Assembly: GCA_016584305.1 (NCBI GenBank)
Contig: JACEEZ010013564.1
Location: 477,501-541,500, forward strand
Direction: 5' to 3'
From: Chionoecetes opilio
Taxonomy: Eukaryota > Arthropoda > Malacostraca > Decapoda > Majidae
Length of the DNA: 64,000 bases
Position numbers and translations under genes: made by a program. Below the pieces are notes generated by a model. The model was not told the origin of the DNA, made no database searches, and saw nothing but the letters and a program-made list of their open reading frames with translations. Of this stretch, positions 1 to 10,399 are shown one piece after another; the first letter of the stretch is position 1, and every line of letters begins with the position of its first letter.

Positions 1-910
1 CTGAAAATCTCGACTGATATGGGAAACAAACTCTGTGATCACTATGAAAGAGAGAATGATGTCTGCCCTCCAAACCTAAATGGCAGCCTTTTCCCTAGTG
101 CTGCAGCAGACAATATTGACCACAATCCAAGTTTTAAAAGTGCCCAAGACTCCTTTCATGGAACTGGGATATCATTATTTCAGTACCCAACCAGCGAATC
201 AAGAGGTGTACAACGGGAAGTCCACACAGCAAACCAAGATGTGATTACTGCCAGCATGAAAAATCTCTACAAACTACTAGAAGTCCCGACCTCTTGCTCT
301 TGGAAAGCGAGATCTACCAATTCCAAGGCAGAGCAGACTGCCTTGAATTGCCTTGCCTTGCCTTGCCTTGAATTGCCTTGCCTTGAATTGCCTTGAATAC
401 CAACATAGCAGACTGTCAAAACAACGAATGTCTTGGAACCAATTCAGATCTAGTGTACTGCTTGGTGGATGTGATTGCTACAGACGAAAGAGCCAGCAAG
501 CCTTCTATAGAGGCTTTTATCCTTGATAATGCAGCTGTAATTAAAATACTGAAACCTGGGTCAGCCAAGATTTTTTTTCAGTATATGCAGATGATGTCTT
601 CCTTTCATTTGCATCACAACTGCAACCAGCGAAGAGAGTCGATGTCATCTGGGGTACCTATAACCAACACAAGCTTGAAATCATAAACACTTAGCAGGAG
701 GGGAAAGGACATAAGGAGTCGTGTGGAGCCAACCAGTAAAATTCCTGGAAATTGGTCAGCTTTCATGCGACTCGACGAGAACAAAAATTAACTGTTTTCA
801 TTCATTGCTACCCAAGAAGTTCTCCTGAAAACCGACTTACAGATTATCAGCACACACGCTGAAAATGTCCTAAGCAATCTACCACGCAGGCCGCAGGCCT
901 CGGCATCACC
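1..910 (+). pseudogene. Decayed copy of a mobile-element protein (VDVxW/EEADTR family), cut by the window edge
   Basis: Three frames together give conserved blocks in order: an N-terminal block with VCPPNL, DNIDHNP and SFHGTGISLFQ (about 20-200), then LDNAAVIKILKPG (about 515-560), then KRVDVIWGTYNQ (630-670), and degenerate text resembling PxSKIPGNWSAFMRLDEN and LFSFIATQ (730-830). I know these blocks from a very abundant invertebrate protein family usually deposited as uncharacterised. A more complete relative sits at 23-26 kb on the other strand. Stops and frame changes separate the blocks, and a CCTTG/AATTG short repeat (about 333-398) interrupts the frame, so this copy is dead. The true start lies left of the window or is lost. 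Family membership is inferred from motif recall; the breaks are seen directly. Confidence 0.55.
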
Positions 911-963
911 TTCATTTTCCAGCTGGGTTATTTTTCTTTCCTAGGTGACCAGCACACACAAAA

Positions 964-986
964 CACACACACACACACACACACAC
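964..986. repeat. (AC)n microsatellite
   Basis: About eleven AC units immediately before the SINE head. Confidence 0.9.
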
Positions 987-1440
987 GATCGATGGTGCAG
1001 TGAATAGAGCTTTGACGCGCCATTCTGTGGTTAGCCGGTTCGAATCCTCGCTCGATCCCGGGGAATTTTCACTAACAAAGTCGAACGATTACCTTCCCAC
1101 TCGAACAAAGGGATGGGGGGGGGGGGGTTGTGAGGTCCCAGCATTACCCTAAGATCGGTCATAATAAGCTTAGAGCTCACTCTGGGAAGATGAAACAGGC
1201 GATCGCGAGTCCGGCTCGCGTGTACAAGACCATGGGTGAATGACCCCTCCCCCAGAATTTTTCACTGATAAATTCAGGCGGTCACTGTCCACCTTGAGCA
1301 AAGGGATGAGGGTGTGTAGTGTGTGAGGTCCCAGCATTACCCAAAGATCGGTCAAAGAAAAGGAGCTCAAAATCGCTCCAGGAGGGTAAAACTGGCAATC
1401 GGGAGTCCGTCTCGCGTGGACAAGACTAAGGATGAATTAC
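987..1440 (+). mobile_element. tRNA-derived SINE with its body duplicated head to tail
   Basis: The left part has a tRNA-like head with a good RNA polymerase III B box (GGTTCGAATCC at about 1039). The following body (GAATTTTCACTAACAAAGTC, then GAGGTCCCAGCATTACCC, then GCGAGTCCGGCTCGCGTG) is repeated at about 1254-1430 without a second tRNA head. The two bodies differ at many positions, so the duplication is old. A tRNA gene is unlikely because no cloverleaf closes. Confidence 0.6.
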
Positions 1441-1448
1441 ACACACAC

Positions 1449-1650
1449 CAGAAGTGGGCACTTCCGCAAACACATCCGCAAACCACAACTTCCGCAAATT
1501 GCGGAAGTCCGAATTCGTTTGCGGACTTGGGGAAGTGTAAATGTTTGCGGATTTGCGTTTGCGGAAGCACTTCCGCAAACGCAAATATGTCCGCAGATTC
1601 ACAATTTTAAACACGATTCCAGCGCAGCTACGCGCACCGTCCAGGGAACG
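1449..1650 (+). mobile_element. Truncated hAT-like terminus with ACTTCCGCAAA subterminal repeats
   Basis: It starts CAGAAGTGGGCACTTCCGC, close in form to the verified hAT end at 40688 (CAGAGCTGGGCAC). It then carries many copies of TTCCGCAAA and its complement TTTGCGGAA, as hAT subterminal regions do. No matching right end is visible; the T tract of the neighbouring LINE begins soon after, so only one end seems to survive. Confidence 0.4.
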
Positions 1651-1654
1651 GTGC

Positions 1655-2975
1655 TTTTTTTTTTTTTTTTTTTTTTTTACATCACAAAAGACCAAGGACA
1701 CAAAAAAAAGAGGTAACACAAAGCCCGCTTAGTTGCCAGTCCCTATAAAGAAGACAGTAAGAGAATATAGAAAGGGGGTGGACCAATTTAGTTCGGGAGA
1801 TGTCCCGTCTAATGTCTAAATGTGTCTTAGGAAGATGGACAGAATAGGGATGAGAATGAGTAGAAAGTCTTGTGCAGCGAGGCCGCGGGAGGCGGGGAGG
1901 CATGTAGTTAGCAAGTTCAGAAGAGCAGTGAACATGAAAAAACCGGTAGAAGATGGCAAGAGAAGCAACATTGCGGCGGTGATTTAAAGATTGAAGACAG
2001 TCAGTCAGAGGAGGGGAGTTGATGAGACGAAAAGCTCTTGACTCAACCCTGTTTAGGAGAGCTGTATGAGTGGATCCTCCCCAAACATGTGAGACATACT
2101 CCATACATGGGCGGATAAGGCCCCTGTAGAGAGCAAGCAGCTGGGAGGGAGAAAAAAATGGACGCAGACGCCACAGCACACCTAACTTCTTAGAAGCCGT
2201 TTTAGCAAGAGATGAGATGTGAGATTTCCAGTTCAGGTTTTTAGTAAAGGATAGCTCAAGAATGTTCATTGTAGAAGAAGGAGATAGTTGAGTGTCATTG
2301 ATGAAGAGGGGATAGTTATCTGGTAGGTTTTGTCGAGTAGATAGGTGAAGAAATTGGGTTTTTGAGGCATTGAACAAAACAAGGTTTGCTTTGCCCAAAT
2401 CAGAAATCATAGAAAGATCAGATGTTAGGCGCTCGGTGGCATCTCTCCGTGAATCACTTAGTTCCTGTTGAGTTGGACGTCTAATAAACGACGTTGAAAA
2501 ATGCAGGGTAGAATCATCAGCGTAGGAGTGGATATAAGCTTTGAGTTAGACTTAGAAGATCATTAATGAATAATAGCAAGAGAGTGGGTGATAGGAGAGA
2601 ACCCTGAGGAACACCACTATTGATAGACTTAGGCGAAGAACAATGTCCGTCTACAGTAGCTGCAATAGAACGGTTTGAAAGGAAACTAAAGATGAAGGTA
2701 CAGAGAGAAGGATAGCAACCGATTGAGGGTAGTTTGGAAATTAAAGATTTGTGCCAGACTCTATCAGAAGCTTTTGATGTCAAGGGCAACAGCAAAAGCT
2801 TCACCGAAACCCCGAAAGAAGGATGGCCAAGATTCAGTTAGGAAAGCCAGAAGATCGCCAGTAGATCGCCCTTTACGGAAACCGTACTGACGATCATATA
2901 GAAGATTTAGAGCAGATAGATGCTCAAAATGCTTGCCCACCAGTGACTTTCCCTCTTTCATCAAATGGACTTGTT
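1655..2975 (-). pseudogene. 5'-truncated non-LTR retrotransposon (CR1/jockey-type reverse transcriptase), frameshifted, with poly(A) tail
   Basis: On the minus strand the fragment opens inside the reverse transcriptase palm (LLYDRQYGFRKGRSTGDLLA). It continues through FAVALDI and SDRVWHKSLISKLPSIG, then the SGVPQGS turn (about 2610), the catalytic YADDS region (about 2510), and a C-terminal block with LVLFNASKTQFLHLS, NWKSHISSLAKTASKKLG and GLIRPCMEY. Frame changes lie near 2780 and 2520. It ends at a stop near 1682 followed by an A tract (T on the + strand, 1656-1678), as expected for target-primed reverse transcription. The endonuclease and ORF1 are absent. The wording matches a LINE seen again and again in decapod genomes. 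It is inactive. Confidence 0.9.
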
Positions 2976-3047
2976 GATGGCCACAGCAATTATCCCCTCA
3001 TTAGCAATTAGCAATTATCCACCCCCACTTATCCCCTCATAGGGACT

Positions 3048-3262
3048 TCTTAACCCCTTCACCCCCAGATCTTTCCTTTGCTATAAAAAAATCGTAGGTT
3101 GTCGAGCCATAAAATTACGAAAAGTAACTGAATATACCAAATTAGTTAGTCACAAAGATACTAAATAGGTTATATCTATAAAATATTGCTTATACTCACA
3201 AAACTTCGTCTAATGGTATACCCAAATTACAATGGAAATTATGTTCTGGGTGTCAAGGGGTC
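3048..3262 (+). mobile_element. Short MITE with TTAA-type ends (piggyBac-like), copy 1
   Basis: It begins TTAACCCCTTCACCCCCAGA and ends TTCTGGGTGTCAAGGGGTCA. The ends are inverted, and the interior matches the copies at 50510 and 60557. The 5' TTAA fits the piggyBac target site; the 3' site has mutated to TCAA. It has no coding capacity. Confidence 0.6.
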
Positions 3263-3750
3263 AATTCCGGGTTACAGATCTATAAAAATATTAGCAGTTT
3301 ATCATATGAGGTATGTAAAAATTCCCTAATAAACATCATACTTAAAAAGGATTATTGTAAATAATCAAAATTTTGTTTGAGTAGTAATAATTTGATTTCA
3401 AACTTTTGTCCCCTAAAATGGTAAGCAGGCATTAGTATCCGATGGCGATTCTTTTGATCTTAAATGGAAAATTGAATAATACCGTTTACCTGACCCGCTT
3501 TGCCTGTTAAATGTCCCAAAAAATATATCCTGAATTTTTTTATTATATAATCATTTTATAAGGCTTATGTTTTTATATAAAGGTAAAACATATTACTGAT
3601 AGAAACAGATCTTGCGACCAGGTAGAGGTGTAAGTTGTATTTGCGTAATGTTTTACTATATTAACTATGACTATACTAACTATTAACTAACTAGTTATAC
3701 TAACTACTATACTACTATATAACTATGCTTTACTAGTATATTATATATAT
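3263..3750. other. AT-rich stretch, no gene seen
   Basis: AT-rich sequence with short direct repeats (ACTATACTAACTA type, about 3655-3720) and a short (TA)n run. I see no coding region or recognisable element. Confidence 0.6.
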
Positions 3751-3804
3751 ATATATGGAACTTTTTGGCCAGCTGTCCCATTCATTCATTCAAGGCGCAT
3801 TGAA

Positions 3805-3955
3805 GAGAGAGAGAGAGAGAGAGGAGGAGAGAAAGAGAGAGAGAGAAGGAACCGAGGAGAGAGAGGAGGGGAAGAGACGAGAGAGGAGAGAGAGAGAGAG
3901 AGAGAGATTTAGGATATCCATAAATAATGCGGATACGGATGAAGATACTCTGGGC

Positions 3956-3991
<36 letters not shown>
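3805..3991. repeat. Purine microsatellite (AG)n followed by (CAGA)n
   Basis: AG-rich imperfect repeat to about 3907, then about eight CAGA tetramers. Long frames here are low-complexity. Confidence 0.9.
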
Positions 3992-4083
3992 TCTGGGCAA
4001 CACCAGAAGCCTGCACCGTCGGCGCGTCATCGTGCAAATGCCCTTCAGTGTGCATCACCCTGAGTAAGTTGGAGCTGAGTGGT
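3991..4083 (+). repeat. Dispersed repeat of about 93 bp, copy 1
   Basis: Starts CTCTGGGCAACACCAGAAGC and ends GTTGGAGCTGAGTGGTG. It is nearly identical to 13708-13799. Both copies sit next to other repeats. No coding or RNA structure was recognised. Confidence 0.8.
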
Positions 4084-4654
4084 GCACACAAAACGTAAGT
4101 AAGTTAGTCAAAGCCTTCGTCATAAAAGCAGTGATTAATGTATTAGTATTGAAATCGGATACGATAGCCTAATTCTGTTTATCAAAGATTTATCTTTGTG
4201 AAATATTGGAATACAACAACTTATTCTGTACAATGCATTTAATGACTGATAATATTTTATAAGTCTTAAAAGACGGTTCTTTGAAAGCATTATTCATATT
4301 GCGACACTTGGCATTCTCCTCGAAATATTCCCAAGAGCCTCCCAAACATTACTGAGTTTGAAACTGTTTGAAGCTAAAATAAATATTGGCGCAAATGTGA
4401 TTTGGTTCGGTTAGGACATGCTGCAGAGAAGAAGAGATACTGAGAAGAGAATCCATCATTATCAGGGCTAAGCTGTTCCCTTGGCCCAGAGAAAGGCCCA
4501 AAGGATTATACGGTAAGTAAAATTTTTTTCTCTTAATTGGTTCTGAAGTAAGTATAGTATTAATTAAGAAGCATGACAAATAAAATAGATTTGTGAAGAG
4601 CAGAGTATTGCGCATCATAGACGTCAATGTTCGCTTTTTTTGCTTTGGGTTAAA

Positions 4655-4775
4655 TATGAATAGTGCCGGATTCCTGAGGAAGACAGGGAAGCTGCCACGC
4701 CTGTGATAGCATCATTGGACATCACAGGGCTAAAAGTGTCCCCAAGGACCCTTCGCAGCCCTAAACAACAACAGC
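4655..4775 (+). repeat. Dispersed repeat with an (AAC)n tail, copy 1
   Basis: Core wording TGAGGAAGACAGGG, then CGCCTGTGATAGCATCAT, GGACATCAC and CTTCGCAGCCCTAAACAACA. The same blocks recur at 7870-7975 in the same direction and at 5005-5105 inverted. The tail and size suggest a SINE, but no polymerase III box was seen. Confidence 0.65.
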
Positions 4776-5004
4776 AGCCAGCATAATAGTGGCGAGGCCA
4801 GCCAGACTCCGGCACTCTGGCAACACGGCTGCGATATCTGCGCCTTCGCTTCCCTTAGAGCCCCTTGTTATACACCTCCTTCGCCTCCCTTGCAGTGAAC
4901 CTTTCTATTCCACGATCAGTGTATGTATGTAAATAGTAAATTGGTTTTCTGTAGGCTTCTAAAGTATGTCAGTTCAGTATACCATGGCAGTTAGGTTGGG
5001 TTGC

Positions 5005-5105
5005 AAGTGCTGCGAGGACCTTGGGAACACTATAAGCCTGGTGATCCTATGAGCTATAACAGACGGGGCAGCTGACTGTCTTTCAGGAAGGCCAGGTAGG
5101 GGATG
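5005..5105 (-). repeat. Dispersed repeat with an (AAC)n tail, copy 2 (inverted, diverged)
   Basis: Reverse complement of the family core: AGTGCTGCGAGGACC, AAGCCTGGTGATCCTATGAG and CTGTCTTTCAGGAAGGCC match the other two copies in reversed order. Confidence 0.55.
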
Positions 5106-5579
5106 ACAGCGTGTTGCCGGAGGGGGGACGCCCGCCGTCGCCAGGACCCACCAAGGGGTATAAGTCAGGTAATATTCTAGGTCCCTATTAGTGGGAGGTT
5201 ATCCATGAAACTTCACAGTTCCTTCAATCCCTCTAAAACGTAATAAAAAGTGTGTGGTAAAATTTTGTTAGGTTACGGGAGGGTCGAGGAATATGGGGAG
5301 AGGGGGCAGTCAGTTCGTACTAAGTTATTTGTAACTAAAGTTGCGTAGTCTATATGAAACCATAGTCGTTTCGTACACTAGCTCAGAGTTGAACTTGACT
5401 ACTAGGCTACGAAACGATATCAGGTATCTACGAAAAAACTCAAAATCAGTGTACGAAATACTAAAAAACTGGGTACGAAACTCCCTGTACCGTAGGAGGT
5501 TAGATTAGAATATCGGGGTCGAGGGCGGCAGAGCCTCCCCGTTGGAGTTCAATTTGGTTAGGTTGGGAAAGTTAGGTGT

Positions 5580-6625
5580 ATATTTTACAGGACCGAAATT
5601 CCCACAATTGGGAGTGTGGTTTCTATTCCTTTATGGATTCTAGGGTATATTATAGTGTTTTCCCATACTCCCCCTCTCCACAAAACAAGCTTGGGACCGG
5701 GGGAAGGGAATTTGGCTGGATACAAAAAGCATCGCAACCACATAGTTTTTGATTTGGGGGTTTGTTTGAAAAAATAACCTAGATCTAGGGAAAATTATTG
5801 GATTTTTGAGGTCCAGGACGTGTGAACGTGCCCCTCACGAATGATGACCGAAGTGTCGAGAACCCCCCAACCCCCCGCTAGGAGGTTAGGTTAATTTGTT
5901 TGGGTTATTTGGTTAGGTTAGTTAGGTTAGATTTGTTTGGTTTGGTTAGAATTGGTTAGTTAGCTTAGGTTAGCTTAGGTTAGTATCGGTGGGTCAAGCC
6001 CCCGCTAGGTTAGGTTAATTTTGGGTAGGAAATTTCTGTAGATATAAGGAATATACCCTAGATCTAGAGAATTTTCCCCCCCATACACAAATCTTAAATT
6101 ACGTGTTTCTGACGCATAATTTGTTCCCCACCAAAAAACCCTGCTCCCACAGGTCCCCAAACTTCTTTTGGAAGTGGGAGAGTAGGGGGCAAACACTAGA
6201 AATTTACCGATTCTAGGAAACATTCTCTCTATGGACTTCCCGTCGCAAATCATTACTTTTGAAGATAGGGACATGTTGTTTATAGGGAGGTGAGAGACAG
6301 TGTTTACGCCCGTCACACTCTTCTTCCTTTTGTGACCTCCTTCACTCTGTTCTTCCCTTGCCGCGGACATTTTTTAATGCAGTTTTGGCTTTATTTTGGA
6401 GGTTAACGTGTGGGAATAGGTTAGGTTAGATTAGTGAGTCTAAAGGTGGGGTTAGGTTAGTTTAATTTTCATATCTCATATACACTCCTTATTAAAAGTC
6501 TAATATCTCCGAAAGTAGTGATTTGCGTCGGAAGTTCACAGAGAGAATATTTCTTAGAATCTATTGAGGTGAACAGAAACAACATTCCCAATGTGTAAGG
6601 AATTTCTGTCCTAGTGTACAAATTT
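5580..6625. mobile_element. Fold-back element A, copy 1 (CTAGGACC...CAATTGGGAG ends)
   Basis: The left arm (ACAGGACCGAAATTCCCACA, then CAATTGGGAGTGTGGTTTCT, about 5588-5640) is mirrored by the right arm (GAACAGAAACAACATTCCCA, then TTTCTGTCCTAGTGT, about 6570-6620). The inner arm includes a GTCGCAAATCATTACTTTTG block found again near 17770. The interior has many AGGTTAGGTT runs. Similar elements are at 6942 and 17465. No transposase is visible, so it would be non-autonomous. Confidence 0.6.
6005..6370 (-). other. Open frame starting MSAAREEQSEGGHKRKKS inside fold-back element A
   Basis: A 121-codon frame on the minus strand starts MSAAREEQSEGGHKRKKS. The same start is found in the element copies at 8221 (+, MSAAKEKLSDAGHKGKKS) and near 17900 (minus, VSAAREEQ, then frameshifted). 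The remainder shows no domain I know. It may be a captured host first exon or a relic of the element's own protein. The conserved start is seen directly; any function is unknown. Confidence 0.3.
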
Positions 6626-7581
6626 AAGGGTTTAGGTTGTTAGCTAGCTCAGGTTAGGTACATTTTTCTAGATCTAGGTTACATTTCCTTAGATATGGGG
6701 GAATTTCTGACTCCCTACATAACTCCAAAAGTAGTATGTTCGACACAGTAATTGTTCCCTACCCGAAAAGCTCGCATTTCCACAAGTCCCCACACTTGTT
6801 TGGGGGAAAGGGGATTGGGGTCAGCTCTCCCCCTTGGAAGGGGGAGAGTAAGGGCAAATGCTAGAAATTACCAAAACTAAAAATAACACAAGGGGGAATG
6901 TGTGGGGCCATCGAGGCCGGTTAAGTAATCAATCCCCAGTAAATGTTTACACTAGGACTATAATTTTCTACACAATCATAGAGTATGGTTTGTTTACCTT
7001 AATGGATTCTGAGAAATTTCCGTCGAAAAATTATATTTTCGGAGATATAAGATGTTTTATAGGAAAGAGAGTGAATAGGAAATAGGAAAAAATCTACAAA
7101 CCTAACCTTATGACTCACTAAGACACTAACGTAACCTTTTCTGACCGGAAAAATTGGTACTTTCAAACATTAATTGAGACGAGTTTATAAATGTTCTTTC
7201 CTATGTATTTTGATTGGAAAGAATTTTGGTCACATTAAAAATTGTCGGAAATGCTTCATTTTGCAGTTATCCCCCCCCATAAAAAACCTGAGGACCCATC
7301 GGGAAGTTTTGGGGGGGGAAGGGGGAAACGATTTTTGTATGTGGAGTAGATATGTAGATGACGTAAAATATATCCGGTATACACTATGGGATGATATGAA
7401 GCTGAAAATACATCAAAATATATAACCAATACCTACAGATACCTACCTATTTCTAGGGAATTTCCCAAAACCTAACCTAACCTTAAGGGGATAACTGCAA
7501 AATGAGGCATTTCCGACGATTATTAATGTGCCCATCATTCTTAACACTTTAAAAATATATAGGATAAGAATACTTCAAAAC

Positions 7582-8134
7582 GTACACACAACCCTCGTTT
7601 TCCCGGACCTCCATTTCCCGGATATCGGATTTGCCGGTCAAAATCAGAGGCCCGGGGATATGTCAGGTCCCGGACTAATGCCTGGTCCCGTCCGTAAATT
7701 GAAAAAGTTGTCCGGCGGTCCGAGCGTCTCCTGTCACACCTGGTCAGTGTCCGCGCCCCCCGCCAGGGTCAGCATGCTCAGCGGTCGTATTGTTTACATT
7801 TGGGTACACGACACTCACTCTCCAAGACACACACCCCTCCCGGCAACACACTGTCATCCGCCTCACCTGTGCCTTCCGAGGAAGACAGGTCAATACAGCG
7901 CCTGTGATAGCATCATAGGACATCACCAGGGCTATAGGTTCCCCAGGGATCCTCGCAGCACTAAAAAACAACAACAAAGTGACGTAAAAGTCCGGGGCGG
8001 GGTAGTGATATTGGCGGTTGCCGGACAGTAAATACTAGAGTAGGATAAACGTCCGGGGTGAGTAATGGCCTCAGACTGTTGCGATTCCCGGACCAGTGCT
8101 CCCCCCTATTAGTCCGGGAAAACAAGGGTTGTGG
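7582..8134. mobile_element. TIR element with ACAACCCTYGTTTTCCCGG ends
   Basis: Near-perfect 21-base inverted ends: left ACAACCCTCGTTTTCCCGGA, right the complement of ACAACCCTTGTTTTCCCGGA. Subterminal sequence is rich in CCCGGAC and GTCCGGG. No transposase frame was recognised; the (AAC)-tailed repeat copy 3 lies inside. End style and length fit a Tc1/mariner-pogo MITE, but the target duplication is unclear. Confidence 0.65.
7870..7975 (+). repeat. Dispersed repeat with an (AAC)n tail, copy 3
   Basis: CGAGGAAGACAGGTC, then CGCCTGTGATAGCATCATAG, GGACATCACCAGGGC, ATCCTCGCAGCACTAAAAA and an ACAACAACAA tail. Confidence 0.65.
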
Positions 8135-8429
8135 GGTTAGTTCGTATTAAATTATGGTTGAAAAACATCTAACCTAACTCCACGTTTAACCTGACTAAAG
8201 CCAAATTTTCGCGTTAAAAAATGTCCGCGGCAAAGGAAAAATTGAGCGATGCAGGTCACAAGGGAAAGAAGAGTGAGGCGCATATAAACACTTTGTCTCT
8301 CTTGTCACTTGTCGTTTTTCCAAAAGTATGATTTGCAAAGGAAGCTCATTTAGTTTTTTTTTAGAATCCTAAAAGGTAAACATTAACCATGGTCCCACTT
8401 GTGTTTGGGAATTCTGGTCCTAGTGTAAA

Positions 8430-9520
8430 ATAATACCTAATGCCCAGGTTAGGTTAGTGAGTTAAGATTTGTTGTATCCAACCCTGCCATATCCGTTTAC
8501 TACCTTATGAAGGGACTAATCTTTTGTCATACATGTCTTTACTAACCTTCACGCCTCTTGACAAACTGTTAATTTTGGGCAAAAAGGGAGGTTAGGTTAA
8601 GGTTAAGTTTAGTTTTTTTTTAAAAATAAACAAATCAACCTTAACCTTAACCATAACCTAAACCTAGCCTGGTGCTGTCAGTGAGGGAGGGATTGGCCCC
8701 GGTCACTGGGCTGTGCTGATGGCGACGGCGGAGTTTCACCTATTATTTTTTTTATCATTTATTTCCGTGATTTTCATCGAAGTAACAGCTTCCCAAGAGG
8801 TTTTAAGGTTAGTAGAAGACGTGTATGACAAAAGAATTTGTCCTTCATAAGGTAGTAAGCTAGATATGGCAGGGGCGATAAAACGAATCTTAACCAAACA
8901 AACATCAGATTCTTTTAAAACATATAAAAATGTATCAGAAAAATATAGTTTCATCTGAAAAAGGAGAGCGTTGATAAAACGAACTTTACCGGTTTGTGAA
9001 CTAACAGGTGGTCTGTGATATATATTATATATAAAGAAATTATAACACAAAATGTGATATTTTGTCGGTTTATTTTGTTGTATTTGGTTGCCAGTGAAAG
9101 CCCAGTTCTGCTTAATAAAACACATTATTATTAGACAGAACTGGGCTTTTCACTGCAAACCTTAATAAACACGATTTGTGTATATGTAGCTTCTTCTGCG
9201 GCATATATTAGTAATTACCTTCACTTCTGGACACTAACAAATATAACCTACGTATTTGGTAAATATTCCACAGGATTGGCGGCCCCCAACTAGCCGGAAA
9301 CAGTGGGGCCGCTTATTTCCCTATCTGGAAAAGGGTCGCCTTGCCGGGTGAAGACGCTTGGGCTGTCGCTCTGTAGCTAACCATCGGATTTTCTCGAAAA
9401 TACCATCATTGTGATTCCCACACAAAATTAACATATTGGTTAGGAAAACTAACCGTGACCTAACGTAACCTAACCTGACGTGTTCAAGAGTAAAATAGGC
9501 GACCCTTTTTTGTAGGCTTA
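8430..9520. other. Repeat-derived DNA with a strong hairpin; no gene seen
   Basis: Contains scattered AACCTAACC/GGTTAGG runs and a hairpin at about 9098-9157 (GTGAAAGCCCAGTTCTG and its complement around an AT-rich loop). It also holds a block (about 9368-9505, ending TAACCTGACGTGTTCAAGAG) that is repeated at 44752-44905. The 129-codon minus frame at 8736-9125 resembles nothing I know. Confidence 0.5.
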
Positions 9521-9812
9521 AGGGCCGGTTCCCACTAGGCCGCTTCTACGGCCGCCGTTGCCGTACAGCGCCCAACAATGACGTCACCATCATCACCGCT
9601 TGAGTGGTATTTGTGGTAACCGGGCCCCAGTTGGCACCTCCCCTCGAGCGGACACCGCCGAGCGGGGGGAGATGACTTGATTTTAACTTTGTACGGCAGC
9701 CGTACAGCGGTAGGCGGTGTACGGCGGTTGCGGTCGACTTTTTTGTGACGTCATTGTTGGGTTTATTGTTGTACGGCGGCCGTACAAGCGGGCTAGTGGG
9801 GAACCGGACTTT
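9520..9812. mobile_element. GC-rich fold-back MITE (CCGGTTCCCACTAG ends)
   Basis: About 65 bases of the left end (GGGCCGGTTCCCACTAGGCC, ACGGCCGCCGT, CCCAACAATGACGTCAC) are mirrored at the right end (GTGACGTCATTGTTGGG, GTACGGCGGCCGTAC, GGCTAGTGGGGAACCGGAC). The interior is noncoding. Superfamily not assigned. Confidence 0.8.
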
Positions 9813-9937
9813 TCACAACCATCCGGGTGGCCCAGTTCGACTAATATTTAAATTGCCATTTTTTTTAGTTCTAGGTTAAGGTTAGGTAAGCAAGACAATT
9901 TACCCGAATATCTACTAGAATTTACTGTTGCAAATTC

Positions 9938-9938
<1 letters not shown>

Positions 9939-9990
<52 letters not shown>

Positions 9991-10042
9991 TATATAATAT
10001 ATATATTAATATATATATATTATATATATATATATATATTTT
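9939..10042. repeat. (TA)n microsatellite
   Basis: About 100 bases of nearly pure TA with a few ATT interruptions. Confidence 0.95.
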
Positions 10043-10330
10043 TTAATCCCCCCCCAGGTCAGGGAAAGGTTTTGTTAGGAATCCTTGGAGCGAGTAACCT
10101 TAGTTTTTAAATAAGGGGAGGTATGGCCCCTCCTGGATTTTGCTGCAAGGTCATTAACTTATCCTAACCTCCTGACTTGGGTTTTTCACTAAAAAAACAC
10201 GAATCTGCATCGGTAATAGTATAGAGTAGACCCTAACTAATTGGACAAAGATAGAATAAAAGTGATATCGAAATAATGTAGTGATTAAGGACAAACTCTA
10301 AATTTACCGTTAAGTTAATGGAGTTAAGTG

Positions 10331-10364
10331 GCAGGAGTTTTGAGCATACTCAAAACTCCTGCCG
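10331..10364. other. Perfect 15-bp hairpin
   Basis: GGCAGGAGTTTTGAG, a CATA loop, then the exact complement. It is isolated, with no T run after it, so it reads as a palindrome left by a mobile element rather than a terminator. Confidence 0.7.
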
Positions 10365-10399
10365 GGCGCGGATGGCCCGGGAAAGTCCCTGAACGTGTT

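Larger units (their letters stand above)
6942..8428. mobile_element. Fold-back element A, copy 2, with a nested TIR insertion
   Basis: The left arm (TACACTAGGACTATAATTTT and GAGTATGGTTTGTTTACCTT) is mirrored by the right arm (GGTAAACATTAACCATGGTC and GGAATTCTGGTCCTAGTGTA). The interior includes the MSAAKEKLSDAGHKGKKS start at 8221 on the + strand. A separate TIR element occupies 7582-8134. Confidence 0.55.

Noticed and set aside
5880..8700. True telomere or subtelomere because of AGGTTAGG/AACCTAACC text
   Set aside because: Runs are short, in both orientations and inside fold-back elements; a host gene and many other elements lie on either side.
10331..10364. Rho-independent terminator
   Set aside because: Eukaryotic context and no T run after the hairpin.
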